In this document: positions 33,396 through 43,684 of the stretch, piece after piece
Numbering within the stretch: position 1 is the stretch's first letter
Layout: each line of letters begins with the position of its first letter
From: Cryptomeria japonica
Lineage: Eukaryota; Streptophyta; Pinopsida; Cupressales; Cupressaceae
Direction of reading: 5' to 3'
NCBI RefSeq assembly: GCF_030272615.1
Contig: NC_081414.1
Location: 664,032,938 to 664,096,937 of the forward strand
DNA: 64,000 nucleotides
Program-made: the position numbers and the translations under genes
Notes under the pieces: generated by a model
Told to the model about the DNA's origin: nothing
The model's database searches: none
Seen by the model: the letters and a program-made list of their open reading frames with translations, nothing else

Positions 33396-34560
33396 TTATA
33401 CTTCTTTACCGGCAGCAGCAATATCCGAATTAGCTATCTCCACTAGATTGTTCTTCTTCAAGATCTCAATTTGCACAAGCTTGGGAACACCATCAAAATC
33501 ATCAAAATCATATCTACACGCTCTGATCTTCTTTCCAAGACATTCATCTACGTTCACATTTTCACTCTTAACTATCTTCTTTAGTCTCTTATTATAACAC
33601 TGGTAGGCCTTGCTATTAGTAGAATATCCCAAGAATATTCCTTCATCACATCTTGCATCAAACTTTCCTATATCCTCATCTCTCTTGATATAACATTTAC
33701 TTCCAAAAACTCTAAAATATCTAACTGTAGGAACATGACCAAATCATAACTCATAAGGATTCTTACCGGAATCACCTTTGACATGCACCCGGTTGAATGT
33801 GTAAACAACAGTGCTAACAAATTCTCTCCAAAAGGTCTGTGACACCTTTCCTTCTATTAGCATAGTCCTTGTAGCATCCAAGATAGTTCTGTTCTTCCTT
33901 TGAACAACACCATTCTATTGAGGGGTTCTAGGAGCATATAATTATCTTTTAATTTCATTCCTCTCACAAAATGTATCAAACTCTTCTGATGTAAATTATA
34001 CTCATCTATCAGATCTCAGGCACTTCAACTTCAACCATGTCTTAGTCTCCACTCTAGCTTTGAATATCTTGAATTTCTCCAACGCTTCTTATTTCTCCTT
34101 TAGAAAAGTAACCCACATCATCCTTGAATAATCATCAATCAGCAACATCAAAATATATGTCACCCCGGATGCTTCTAACTCTACTAGGACCACATAAGTT
34201 AGTATGAACAACATCTAGCAATCCACTAGATGAATACAGCTTACTCTTAAATGAAGTTCTTGTTTGGTTTCCCATCGGACATTGCTTACATACCAGATTA
34301 GTAGGCTTCACAATCTTAGGCAAATATCTAACAGCTTGAGAAGAACTTATCCTTATCATGTAGTCAAATTTAACATGACACATTCTCCCATGCCACAACC
34401 AACTTTCATCAATCTGAGCAATCAAACAACTCTTCTCACCAACATTCATGTGAAAGATATTACATTTAGTCTTAGTTCTCGATGCAATCTCTATACCGAA
34501 GGCATTTAGGATCTTGCATTTACCATTCTTGAAATGAAAATCATATCCCTTGTCAACCAT
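33396..34560 (-). pseudogene. Copia A2 integrase
   Basis: The frame 34135-34560 has MVDKGYDFHFKNGKCKILNA, the HHCC domain (ESWLWHGRMCHVKFD, CKQCPMGN; the second Cys of CKECQ is kept) and the core start VVHTNLCGPSRVRSIRGDIY, where the first catalytic Asp of the usual HxDLCGP is Asn. Downstream core is broken. The C-terminal part at 33396-33632 reads YSTNSKAYQCYNKRLKKIV. Confidence 0.85.
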
Positions 34561-34989
34561 CTATCCAACACTCAAAATATTATGCTTCAAACCTTCAACA
34601 TAGAAGACATCATTAGTATTATGCTCAACATTGAAAGATATAGAGCCTCTACCATGAATCACACAAGCTTTGTCATCTCCAAATATCACTATACCATCGT
34701 CATTGTCAATCACGCATCCATCTTTCTCTTTAATCTTAGTAGCCAAAGCTTTCTCCTCTATAATGCATCTTGTAGGATTCACTGATACTGGATCATCTTT
34801 CTTGATAACAATAAATACAAATTCATCTTCTAAATTTAGATTCTTTGATTCTTCATCTATCACACCTTCATCAGTAGCATAATAACATCTCTTATGATTT
34901 CTATACTTCTGGTAGTGATTATAGGTCTTATCATTCTTATCATGCTTCTCATATCTATCATACTTATTAGATCTATCATATCTAGACAT
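34561..34989 (-). pseudogene. Copia A2 protease region, active site deleted
   Basis: A Tyr/Lys/His-rich stretch after the zinc knuckle (SNKYDRYEKHDKNDKTYNHY) leads to GCVIDN and then directly DDGIVIFGDDKACV. The 19 or so residues containing the rest of the DSG site and the HHM block, present in A1 and E, are missing at about 34700. VEGLKHNILSVG follows. Confidence 0.83.
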
Positions 34990-34999
34990 TCTCTCATGA

Positions 35000-35856
35000 T
35001 AGCTAGAAGCAAAATGTCATATCTTATTACAAGAGAAACATTTCAAAGGTAACTTCCCATCATACTTATTGGCTCCTATAGGCAATCTCCAAGCAAAAAG
35101 GGCTTCAAGCTCATCCTATTCTCTTTCTTTCTCTTCCATCTCTCTCTTTTCTCTTTCAAATTTGTATACCCAACATGAACTTTCTACAGATCATACTTAT
35201 GCTTCCCTAATACAGAGGCTTTGAATGCAGTCTCATATTTTTCATTTGATTCTCTAAATTTTCTCTACTCAAATGTAGAAAGATTTCCAACCAACATATC
35301 TCTATTCATAGTAGTCACACTCTGTATTTTATCAATAGCAGCAACTTTATGTTTGTAAGCAGGAGGTAATGATCTCAGCACCTTAGCAACAATCTCATCT
35401 TCTTCAAGAGTTCCACCAGCACATCATTATAATATTCATGACAAGCTCATTCACCTTAGCCGTAAAGGATGTTATATTGTCATCATCTCCCATCTTCAAT
35501 GCTTCATACTTTCCTTTCAAACTCTGCATCTTAGTAACTTTAACTTGCACTTCTCCTTCATACAAGGTCTCTAACTTTTTCCAAATCTCATGTGCAGTCT
35601 GCAAACCCATCACATTAGTCATCTCTGAATCAGTCAAGGCACTCAACAATGCTTCCTTAGCTCTTATTTTATGTTCAGCATCCTTAATTTTAGCAGCAGT
35701 AACCTATCCATTCTGAGGAACATTGTAGACATTATTTGTAATCTTCCAATACTCATCTCCAAGACATTTCAAATGAACTTCCATCTGATCCTTCCAAATA
35801 GTATAATTGCTTCCATCAAATCTAGGACTCTCCTTCTTAAACACATAAGTTGCCAT
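35000..35856 (-). pseudogene. Copia A2 gag
   Basis: ATG at 35856 (MATYVFKKESPRFDGSNYTI), the usual start for this family, 40 bp inside the PBS. The Gag core reads WKDQMEVHLKCLGDEYWKIT, RAKEALLSALTDSEMTNVMG, THEIWKK-like and YEGEVQVKVTKMQSLKGKYE. It is broken by stops and a frameshift near 35430. A CFSCNKI-stop-HFAS zinc knuckle lies at about 35015-35045. Unlike A1 it keeps its N-terminus, PBS and 5' LTR. Confidence 0.87.
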
Positions 35857-35898
35857 CCTTGATCTCCTCAAGCAGTCAAGCTTCTTTTAGAGGATCTA

Positions 35899-35910
35899 GC
35901 TCTGATACCA
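35899..35910 (-). promoter_or_regulatory. PBS, Met-tRNA type (family A)
   Basis: TGGTATCAGAGC on the minus strand, two bases inside the 5' LTR. Confidence 0.88.
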
Positions 35911-35912
35911 AT

Positions 35913-37268
35913 TGTTAGCAGCAACAATGAAGGAAAACTAAGAGGGGGGGTGAATCTGTTTTCATCAGTTTAAAAAAATTAAGCTCAATCTCAAATTTAA
36001 TCAACTGCAACAAGAATAAAGATAAACACAATAGCACCAACACACATAACACCAATATTTTTGATGTGGAAAACCCGAATAAGGTAAAAACCATGGTGGG
36101 AACCTACCCACAATAAGATGTTACTCTGTAGTAGTATGTGTAAATATTACAATGGGGCATGCACATGCATTTAGGAATACTTCCTAGAGCTCACTACTCA
36201 AAATAAGATGACCCTGAAGGCTCCAACCCTCAGGGAATGTTCACTACCATACAATAAGATTTGGACTACAATTCGGATTACATGAAATGTAAATATAGCA
36301 TCTGCTAATGCCTGATACCAGTTCTGGTTAAGCAAATTAGTCTGTCTTGCAACAAACTCTTCTCAATACACCACACCAAAGGATGAATTCATTTATGCAC
36401 ACATACACCACTCTCTTATAATGTAGACACAATATTGACACCCAAATTACATGACTATACCACCTATATATACAATTCATCAACCTTGACTGCAAGATCG
36501 ACCAAACCCTCAACCCTTAATTATAAAATTACATCATACGATACATAGATCAATGACCGAGCCAATATAATGACATAGATGACATATCATGGACCTAAAC
36601 CAAATCTCCAAACATGCATCACCACCAAAAATATCACCAAGATCAACCGCAACATGCTACACCACCAAAAATACCGCATAACACAAATAATATCACCGGG
36701 TCAGGAAAATCGCCTTTACCGCGTACAAGGATTAATGTGGACCACAAAAAAAATAGGAAACAATCAAGGAACACCAACAAGAATATTCTAACCATCTGTA
36801 ATAGTTGCACCAACACCACTTATTCAAATCTTCATTGATCAACACACTAACTCATAAGAACACTCAACAACATCAATTAGGACTAGAAAGATAGCTTGCG
36901 GAGCACCAAATCATGAACCATTTGAACTGAAGATACACATAAACATCCAAAACATTCTCTTAAATTTGCAACCAAAGATATGTTCATACTGGAGTACAAT
37001 GGATCAAATACCAGAACACTACAACATTTATCAAAGAAGAACAGTCTTCATACCAGAATCTACAACTCAACCAAATCACCACATAGCATCATGAAATCAA
37101 TAAAGAATGATATATCTCTAGTTGATTCAGCATCCCAAACTGATAAACCAACCAAATAAACTCAATGCAATCACTGGATCACCCAAAACAACTCTCTGCA
37201 ACACCAAAACACAGGAATATGTTGACATCAATGACAACAACATATCCTAGCAGCAACAATATTCAACA
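35913..37268 (-). repeat. 5' LTR of family A Copia
   Basis: On the minus strand starts TGTTGAATATTGCTGC at 37268 and ends TTGCTGCTAACA at 35913. 1356 bp. TATA-like TATATATAGG at 36463-36472; GGGGGGGG run near 35943. Flanked outside by TTTTC. Confidence 0.9.
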
Positions 37269-37878
37269 TTTTCAAGCTCGTATTTTGAATAAAAGGAAAT
37301 AGGCCAACTTTCCTTCCAAAACCTCAAGGGATCATTCAAATTAAGCGTGGCATCTATTACTAGTTTTATGGAACCTAGACCAATATTAACCAATAATTGT
37401 AATTCAATTGTTCATGTCATGAAAGGTATTTAAGCTAACTTAGTAGACATCTTGATTATCAAAACCATGAAATATTTCACAATTCTAGAAAATATTAACA
37501 ATATAAATTTGATTCACCTCCAAAAATTAAATCTTACTTATATATAGTATTTTAAAAATAATAATTGTATAATAAATAATATATGCTAACAATAAAAATA
37601 GATTAATGGTGATAGAATGGAGACGAGAGAAGAGTTGAGGGCTAGGGTAGATACCCTAGCTACCGTGAATAGTGCCTCTACCTTTGCCTATGGAGGAGAA
37701 ACTGAAAGGAAGATGATGATCTTGATGAAGAGGATGACAAGCTCCTCCTAGACATACTACTAGAAGCTCACCTTTGCATATTTGGAGTTTGAAAATGGCT
37801 CTAATGACAATCTAGATTACTATTCTGAGGACGGATTTTGTATTGAGGATACATTAGCAGATGTGGTTGCTTGGGAGG
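37269..37878. other. Unannotated sequence between A and F elements
   Basis: AT-rich at 37269-37610, then a more balanced segment (37611-37870) rich in GA words. Short possible coding pieces are interrupted by stops and resemble nothing I recognise. The segment right of 37273 continues the DNA left of 11391, the A target site. Confidence 0.45.
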
Positions 37879-38669
37879 TGATGCAGGAGCATCGGTGTAG
37901 TTCTTACCGGTTGAGAAATTAGTAGTGGAATTGCTTGGCGATCGTGGCATTTCTTATTGTTTGAGAGTTTAATATTGTGGATTTGGATTTATTCCCTTGT
38001 GTTTATGGTCTTTGTTGTGTTCAAGTTTCATGACATTTGGATTTAATCCCGGTGAGATCGATTTTGGTATTGGCCCGAATGATATGTTCTTACCGATTAA
38101 TCTGGAAGAGTGTTAAGTGAAGATAGATCAGGTTGTAGTTGATTTTTGTGACTTGTGGATCATGGAGTTTCTGGAGATATTCTGGTCCGGGGAGACTAAA
38201 ATCGGGATGGCTGAAGTCCAGATCAGTTCTGAACAATGCAGACTATTACCGGAGACCTATTCGTCAAGCAGAAGATATGCAGATTTTATATTTATAAATT
38301 GATTATGGCGAGATTCTAGTCTGGGGAGACTGGAGCTGGGATGGCTGAGCTCTGAATCAATGCATAACACTGGAAGTTGTTACTGGATGATGATTTATTA
38401 AGAGGATGATCTGCAGGTCATAGATCTAAGTTGTAAGAGTTGTTTTGTAATCCTGGGTTGCAGTCTAGCATGTGGCATATGTAATTCTTCATGTTATTAT
38501 AATATTTATTCATACTATTTACCATTTATGTATTATGTGTTGTTAACGGTTGTTCTTTCTGCTTTATCTAGCACTGTGTTACCAGTTACTGGTATATCTT
38601 GCATGGTGTTTGTTTTAGGCTGCAAGGATGGGATGTCCTTCATTGGATCTCCCTACCTTGACTATATCA
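37879..38669 (+). repeat. 5' LTR of element F
   Basis: 791 bp. Contains an internal degenerate duplication of period about 136 bp (38174 and 38310 onward, GGGGAGACT...GGGATGGCTGA). It lacks about 200 bp present in the 3' LTR. Confidence 0.82.
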
Positions 38670-38671
38670 AG

Positions 38672-38683
38672 TGGTATCAGAGC
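38672..38683 (+). promoter_or_regulatory. PBS, Met-tRNA type (element F)
   Basis: TGGTATCAGAGC, two bases after the 5' LTR. Confidence 0.88.
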
Positions 38684-39029
38684 TATTTTGTGAACCTGTT
38701 GTTAGAGAGAGTGTTGGTTGTGCACTGATTGGTTGGAGAGGAAGTTGAGGCAACTTGTGGACTTGTTCAGATCATTGAACGTGAGGCAGAGAAAGGTTTG
38801 AAGGTAGACCACCAATCCTAGAGCTTGATCTTGAGGGAGTTAGTGGGTGGAGACTTGAACAGATCTCCGATTGAGGCAGACTACAAAGTGGACTGGTAGA
38901 TCATCGTGGAGAGGCAACTGGAAGCTGTAGTCAAATCGCCGAACACCTGAGGTAGTTGCAAGTACCTACTAACAGATCGCCGAACCAGATCAAGTGATGG
39001 GACTCAGTTTTCAATTAACCCCAAGAGTC
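38684..39029 (+). other. Internal region of element F, no coding capacity
   Basis: About 346 bp with no frame resembling gag or pol. It runs to the 3' LTR with CAATTAACCCCAAGAGTC just before it; a clear PPT is not visible. Confidence 0.65.
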
Positions 39030-40019
39030 TGATGCAAGAGCACCAGTGTAGATCTTATAGGTTGAGCAATTAGCAGTGGGATTTCTTGGAGATCATGGTA
39101 TTTCTTCTTGTTTGAGAGTTTAGTCGAGTTTCATGGCATTTGGATTTAATCCCGGTGAGATATTGATTCCAGTATTGGCCTGGTTGATATGTTCTTATCG
39201 GTTAGTCTGGCAGAGTGTTGAGAGAAGTTGCATCGGGTTGCAGTTGATTTCCATGACTTGCGGATCATGGAGTTATGTCTCTTGTGTCTTGTCCAATGTT
39301 CCCAGAAAACCGCGTGATATTTTATGTATTGGAAGTTGTTCTTAATTATTTGGGTTGACTTGTTATTGTTTACACATTTCATGAACCGATTGGTCTTTGG
39401 GCCGACTTGATCAAGTTATTATTATTTACAGATGGTATAAAGAGAAGTTTTTGAATCATTTGAGAGGACAGGATATAGAAGATAGAAGACAAAAGTTTGA
39501 GATCGAGCGAGATGTAGTTTTTGGAGAGATTTTGGTCTAGGGAGACTAAAGTTGAGATGGATGAAGTCTGGATTAGTGCAGAATAGTGTAGACTGTTACC
39601 AGAGACCTATTCGTTGAGCAGAAGATCTACGGATCTTAGATTTGTATATTGATTCTGGTGAGATTATAGTCAGGGGAAATTGAAGTCGGGATGGTTGAGG
39701 TTTGAATCAGTACAGAAAAGTGGAAGATGTTACTGGATGATGATTTGTTGAGAGGATGATCTGCAGGTCATAGATCTAAGTTGTAAGAGTTGTTTTGTAA
39801 TCCTGGGTTACGGTCTAGCATGTGGCATATGTAATTCTTCATGTTGTTATAAGATTTATTCATACTATTTACCGGTTATGTATTTTGTGTTGTTACCGGT
39901 TGTTATTTCTCCTTTATCTGGAATTGTGTTACCAGTTACCGGTATTTCTTGCATGGTGTTTGTGTTAGGCTGCAAGGATGGGATGTCCTTTATTGGATCT
40001 CCCTACCTTGACTCCATTA
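39030..40019 (+). repeat. 3' LTR of element F
   Basis: 990 bp, starting TGATGCAAGAGCACC and ending TCCATTA (TCA expected). About 200 bp around 39275-39510 have no counterpart in the 5' LTR. Confidence 0.82.
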
Positions 40020-40655
40020 GGATGCTTAGCCAACTAGTGTTGGTGCACTCTATGTTCCTTCCCCACGCCTCCCCCCTCTATTATGGGCTTGTGAAGGGGT
40101 TTCCTTTCTCTAACTATGGTTGTGACTCATGTGGATAAGACAATTGTTGGTGATGTTTCTACATAGGTTAGTACTATTAATACCCTTATGTGTGGCTTCT
40201 CCAATGAAGGGCCTCATGTCGAGCGTCTAAATCTAGAAATCCTACATCCCTTAAGAATCCATGTGGGGAAGATGTTGGCTTTCACTAGAATGGTTTTAGG
40301 ATATATCTAGATGTGGGTTCTCTATGGAATCCTTGTGGAAAAAAAGTTGGTTCTCAATAAAATGATATTTTGAACAATACAGATCTGAATTTGCGTTTGC
40401 AATCTCCTAGGGTTTCAACCTTTCCTACAAGATCTATGTAGGATGAACCCATTACAATTGTCACTTCTCCTTTGGCTGCCCCCTCTATAGACTCTATTTC
40501 TCTCCAAGGTCATAATAATGTCATGGACATTCCTAACTCCTTTATTATTGATTCTTTGGAGTGGCTCAGTAGTTCTCTCATTGGTAGATTTTGTGGCAAT
40601 ACCCCTCATATTGACACTATCAGAAGATGGGCCTCAAAATTTTCGATGTTCAGGT
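40020..40655 (+). pseudogene. LINE ORF1-like fragment
   Basis: The plus frame 40472-40655 reads SFIIDSLEWLSSSLIGRFCG followed by IDTIRRWASKFSMFR. It resembles the start of the DUF4283 domain common in plant L1-LINE ORF1 proteins (LVGKF-G-P-ID-IR-W). Upstream text is coding-like but stop-ridden. It is cut at 40655 by element E. Family match is from memory of the motif. Confidence 0.5.
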
Positions 40656-41885
40656 AGATAGCAGCCAAGAAGGAAGATTGAGAAGGAGGGTGAATCGGTC
40701 TTCACCAGAATATAAAACTTTAAGAACAACAACATATCTAACAAACCACAGTAATAAACGGATAAGAAAATTAAAAGCACAACACACAACACCAAGATTT
40801 TTGACGTGGAAAATCCGGTTAAGGGAAAAAACACGATGGGAACCTACCCATAGTAAGATGATACTTTGTAGTAGTATGTGAAAATATTACAATGGGGAAT
40901 GCACATGCATTCATGCATACTACATAGAGCTCACTGCTCAAAAGATATATTCCCAGAAGGCTACAACCCTTAGGGAAGTCTCGCTAACTTACAATAAGAT
41001 TCAGAATACAATCCAAAAGAAGTGAACTGAAAGAATAGCATCTCCAAATGCCCAATTACAGTTCCGGTTAAGCGCAGTTGTCTACCCTGCAACACCAATC
41101 TCACCTCAAACTCAATACCAAATGATAAATTACTTGTTCGCACACAAATATCTCTCTGATAATACAGACACCAACACCCAAACTACATGAATAATTCACC
41201 TATATATAAAATTCATCAACCTTGATAATAAGGTTGGCTAAAACCTCAACCCTCAATTATAAAATTACATCACACGATACAAAGATCAGCCACCAGACCA
41301 ATATGATGATTGACATGACATAACATGGACCTAATTCAAATTCCCAAATGATCAACTCCACCAGAAATCACGCCAAGATCAACCGCAACACGCTACACCA
41401 CCAGAAATACTGCTTAACATGAAAAATCAATACAGGTTGATGAAAACCACCAAAAACTCGCACAATAATCAATATGGATATCAAAGGACTAGGAAACACC
41501 AGCAAGCATGTTAGAATCATCCAAAATAGTTGTACCAACACCATTTTTGAAATTTTCATCGATCAATGTCAAGAAGCTCAAGAACACAACTAATTAGCAA
41601 CTGTCATGAAGAAAGATAACTTGCGGAGCATCAAATCACAAACCATCTAAAATTAAGATACACAAGAGAAACCAAAACAATATCCCAAAGTATCAGCACC
41701 AGATTTGATCACCCCGAAATATACCGGAGGAAATATCAACCTCTACAAAACAGTGATCAGCAAAACCAAGCTACAAAACTGGATCAGAAAATATTCCCAA
41801 TCACACTTAAATAAATCATGGGAATATGTTGAAATCAATGACAACAACATATCCTAGCAGCAGCAATGATCAACCATATCCAACA
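40656..41885 (-). repeat. 3' LTR of Copia E
   Basis: Starts TGTTGGATATGGTTG on the minus strand at 41885. Its far end near 40656 reads GCTATCTA rather than TGCTAACA, so the terminal bases are mutated or lost; the boundary is within a few bases. TATA-like TATATATAGG at 41199-41208. Confidence 0.82.
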
Positions 41886-41897
41886 ATCTCCCCTTTT
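41886..41897 (-). promoter_or_regulatory. PPT of Copia E
   Basis: AAAAGGGGAGAT on the minus strand, directly before the 3' LTR. Confidence 0.78.
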
Positions 41898-42000
41898 GGC
41901 ATTGATGGCAGCATATGAATGTGAAAATAGTCAATGCAAAGAAAGAAGATATCACCACCAAACTCCCCCTAAGATCAAGATAGATAAAGTAGTTTTTCAC

Positions 42001-43098
42001 TGATGAATACTAAGAGCGGGGGGTGAATTAGTATACCAAAAAACACTAAACTCAAACACTTAAACAGTTTAGCAAATAACCGGTTAAGATAAATACAAAC
42101 CAAATAGCAAACAAAGCATTCAACCACAAGAGCACAATCACCATAACACAAGAAGTTTTGACGTGGAAACCCAAATGGGAAAAACCAGGGTGAGAAAAAA
42201 CTCACAAGTAACTATCTATAAAATAGAAACCAGACCAGTTAAGGTCATACAATGTTCTTCACCAGAACAGATCCTGTTAGGAATCTAGATCTCTGTTAGG
42301 AGATAAGTCCTGTTAAAGACTACCTTGTGAGAGGATTTCAGATTCACAGTTGTGAACCACCTTGTTATAGGATTTTCAAAGGCTTTGCTAGGCCTACCTA
42401 GATAAGGGTTTCAGACTTGTCAAAGATGTGAGTAATCAACAAGTGAGTGATCTAGATACTAGCAAAGTATGCTTGGTTAGATCCCTGATAGCTCATTGTT
42501 AATGCATTTCAGCATTACTTCAGTCTTCAATATCTCCACACTCCTACTCTTCACACAGACCTAATCTTTTCTTCTATGATTGCACATACAAAACCTCATC
42601 ATCTAAAACCCTAGACATAATGTCCTTATAGAGGAGTCTGATTTCATGTCGGTCCAATAGGATTACATTACAAGTTCCTAGGTTCAGTGCATCTAGACAC
42701 ATTTGGTAACATGACACAAAATCACCGTCAAAGTGTCGGTGGAAGATAACTCATCCCAAAAATACCGATTGGTAACTCATCATAGAGTAATACCAGTTCA
42801 TACAATTTACCGATTACCGATTGTCAAAAATGAAGACTCAAAAAAATGTTAACTATTACTTTGTTCCTTTGTACCACTTGAGATCCTTGAACCACTTGAG
42901 GTCTTCATACCGCTTTGGGTCTTCAGTCAGTTTGTGACCGGTAAACATCTTCTGCAAAACACCGATAGTCTAAAGACTATAATACATAATATCGGTTGGA
43001 ACAAATACTAATTGATCATAACTCATACATCAAGAAAGTTTACACAAAGCAAGTGTGTGTCCATCAATGACAATCACAACATCATCAAAATGCCAACA
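42001..43098 (-). repeat. 3' LTR of the D element
   Basis: On the minus strand starts TGTTGGCATTTTGATG and ends TAGTATTCATCA. 1098 bp. TATA-like CTATAAGG at 42625-42632. Same family as 36-1198 (plus strand). Confidence 0.92.
42625..42632 (-). promoter_or_regulatory. Putative TATA box in the D LTR
   Basis: CTATAAGG, conserved as TTTATAAGG at about 48956-48966 in the other LTR and as TTTAAAAGG near 510 in the left LTR. Confidence 0.45.
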
Positions 43099-43110
43099 GT
43101 CTCCCCCTTT
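43099..43110 (-). promoter_or_regulatory. PPT of the D element
   Basis: AAAGGGGGAGAC on the minus strand, directly before the 3' LTR. Similar runs at about 43186 and 43296. Confidence 0.82.
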
Positions 43111-43684
43111 GGCATTGATGGCAACACTTAGGAAAATTTTGACATCTAAGTATTTTTACAACAAAAATACGCCATATGCAAAATTACTCCCCCTAAGCAT
43201 ATACACTATCCCTTTTGTAGAAATTACAATGTATACTACCCCCTTAAAGTGGTAACATGAAAGTATACAAAACATTCACCAAAATTTTAAATACTACTCC
43301 CCCTTTGCCAACCATGACAAAGTACTGCAAAATAACTCTTGTTTCTCATTATCATTAAAATTGAGTAAATGTTTATGACAATACAGAATGAAACTTGTCA
43401 AAAACAGATTTAAAATCCTACAAAAAAGTCTTCATGTCTAATGACCATGACTCAAGTAATGAGGTAGCAACCTCACTTTTGGTCTACATCTAAGATACCT
43501 ATTCTTCCATGGCATCAATAGTACTCATCTCTTGAGTTACCGTTAGGGCTTCCAGATTGAGAAAGCACTTCTAAAGAATTTGCAGTCTGGGAAAAAAGAC
43601 CAGTTGAAGTTCCTACAAATCTCTTGACCGATTGCTGATCTCTAACTCTATCCTAGCAGACTGAAGATGGTACTAGTGGACTGT

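Larger units (their letters stand above)
11396..37268 (-). mobile_element. 26 kb composite bounded by family A Copia LTRs
   Basis: The outer LTRs (11396-12727 as 3' LTR, 35913-37268 as 5' LTR) belong to one family. They are flanked by TTTTC on both sides (11391-11395 and 37269-37273), as expected for one insertion event. Between them lie two partial A internal regions (A1 12728-17225, A2 31609-35912), separated by a B-B array containing Copia C. The left LTR terminus reads CA instead of TG, a mutation or slight misplacement. A single element cannot contain two gag-pol copies by simple insertion, so a duplication or recombination is needed. Confidence 0.75.
37879..40019 (+). mobile_element. 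Short non-coding LTR retrotransposon (element F)
   Basis: Two direct LTRs (37879-38669, 39030-40019) flank only 360 bp of internal DNA. The internal part begins with a perfect PBS and has no recognisable gag or pol. The flanks GGAGG (37874-37878) and GGATG (40020-40024) match at four of five bases. LTR starts TGATGCAGGAGCATC like the chromovirus LTR, so it may be a deleted derivative mobilised by Gypsy enzymes. Confidence 0.82.
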
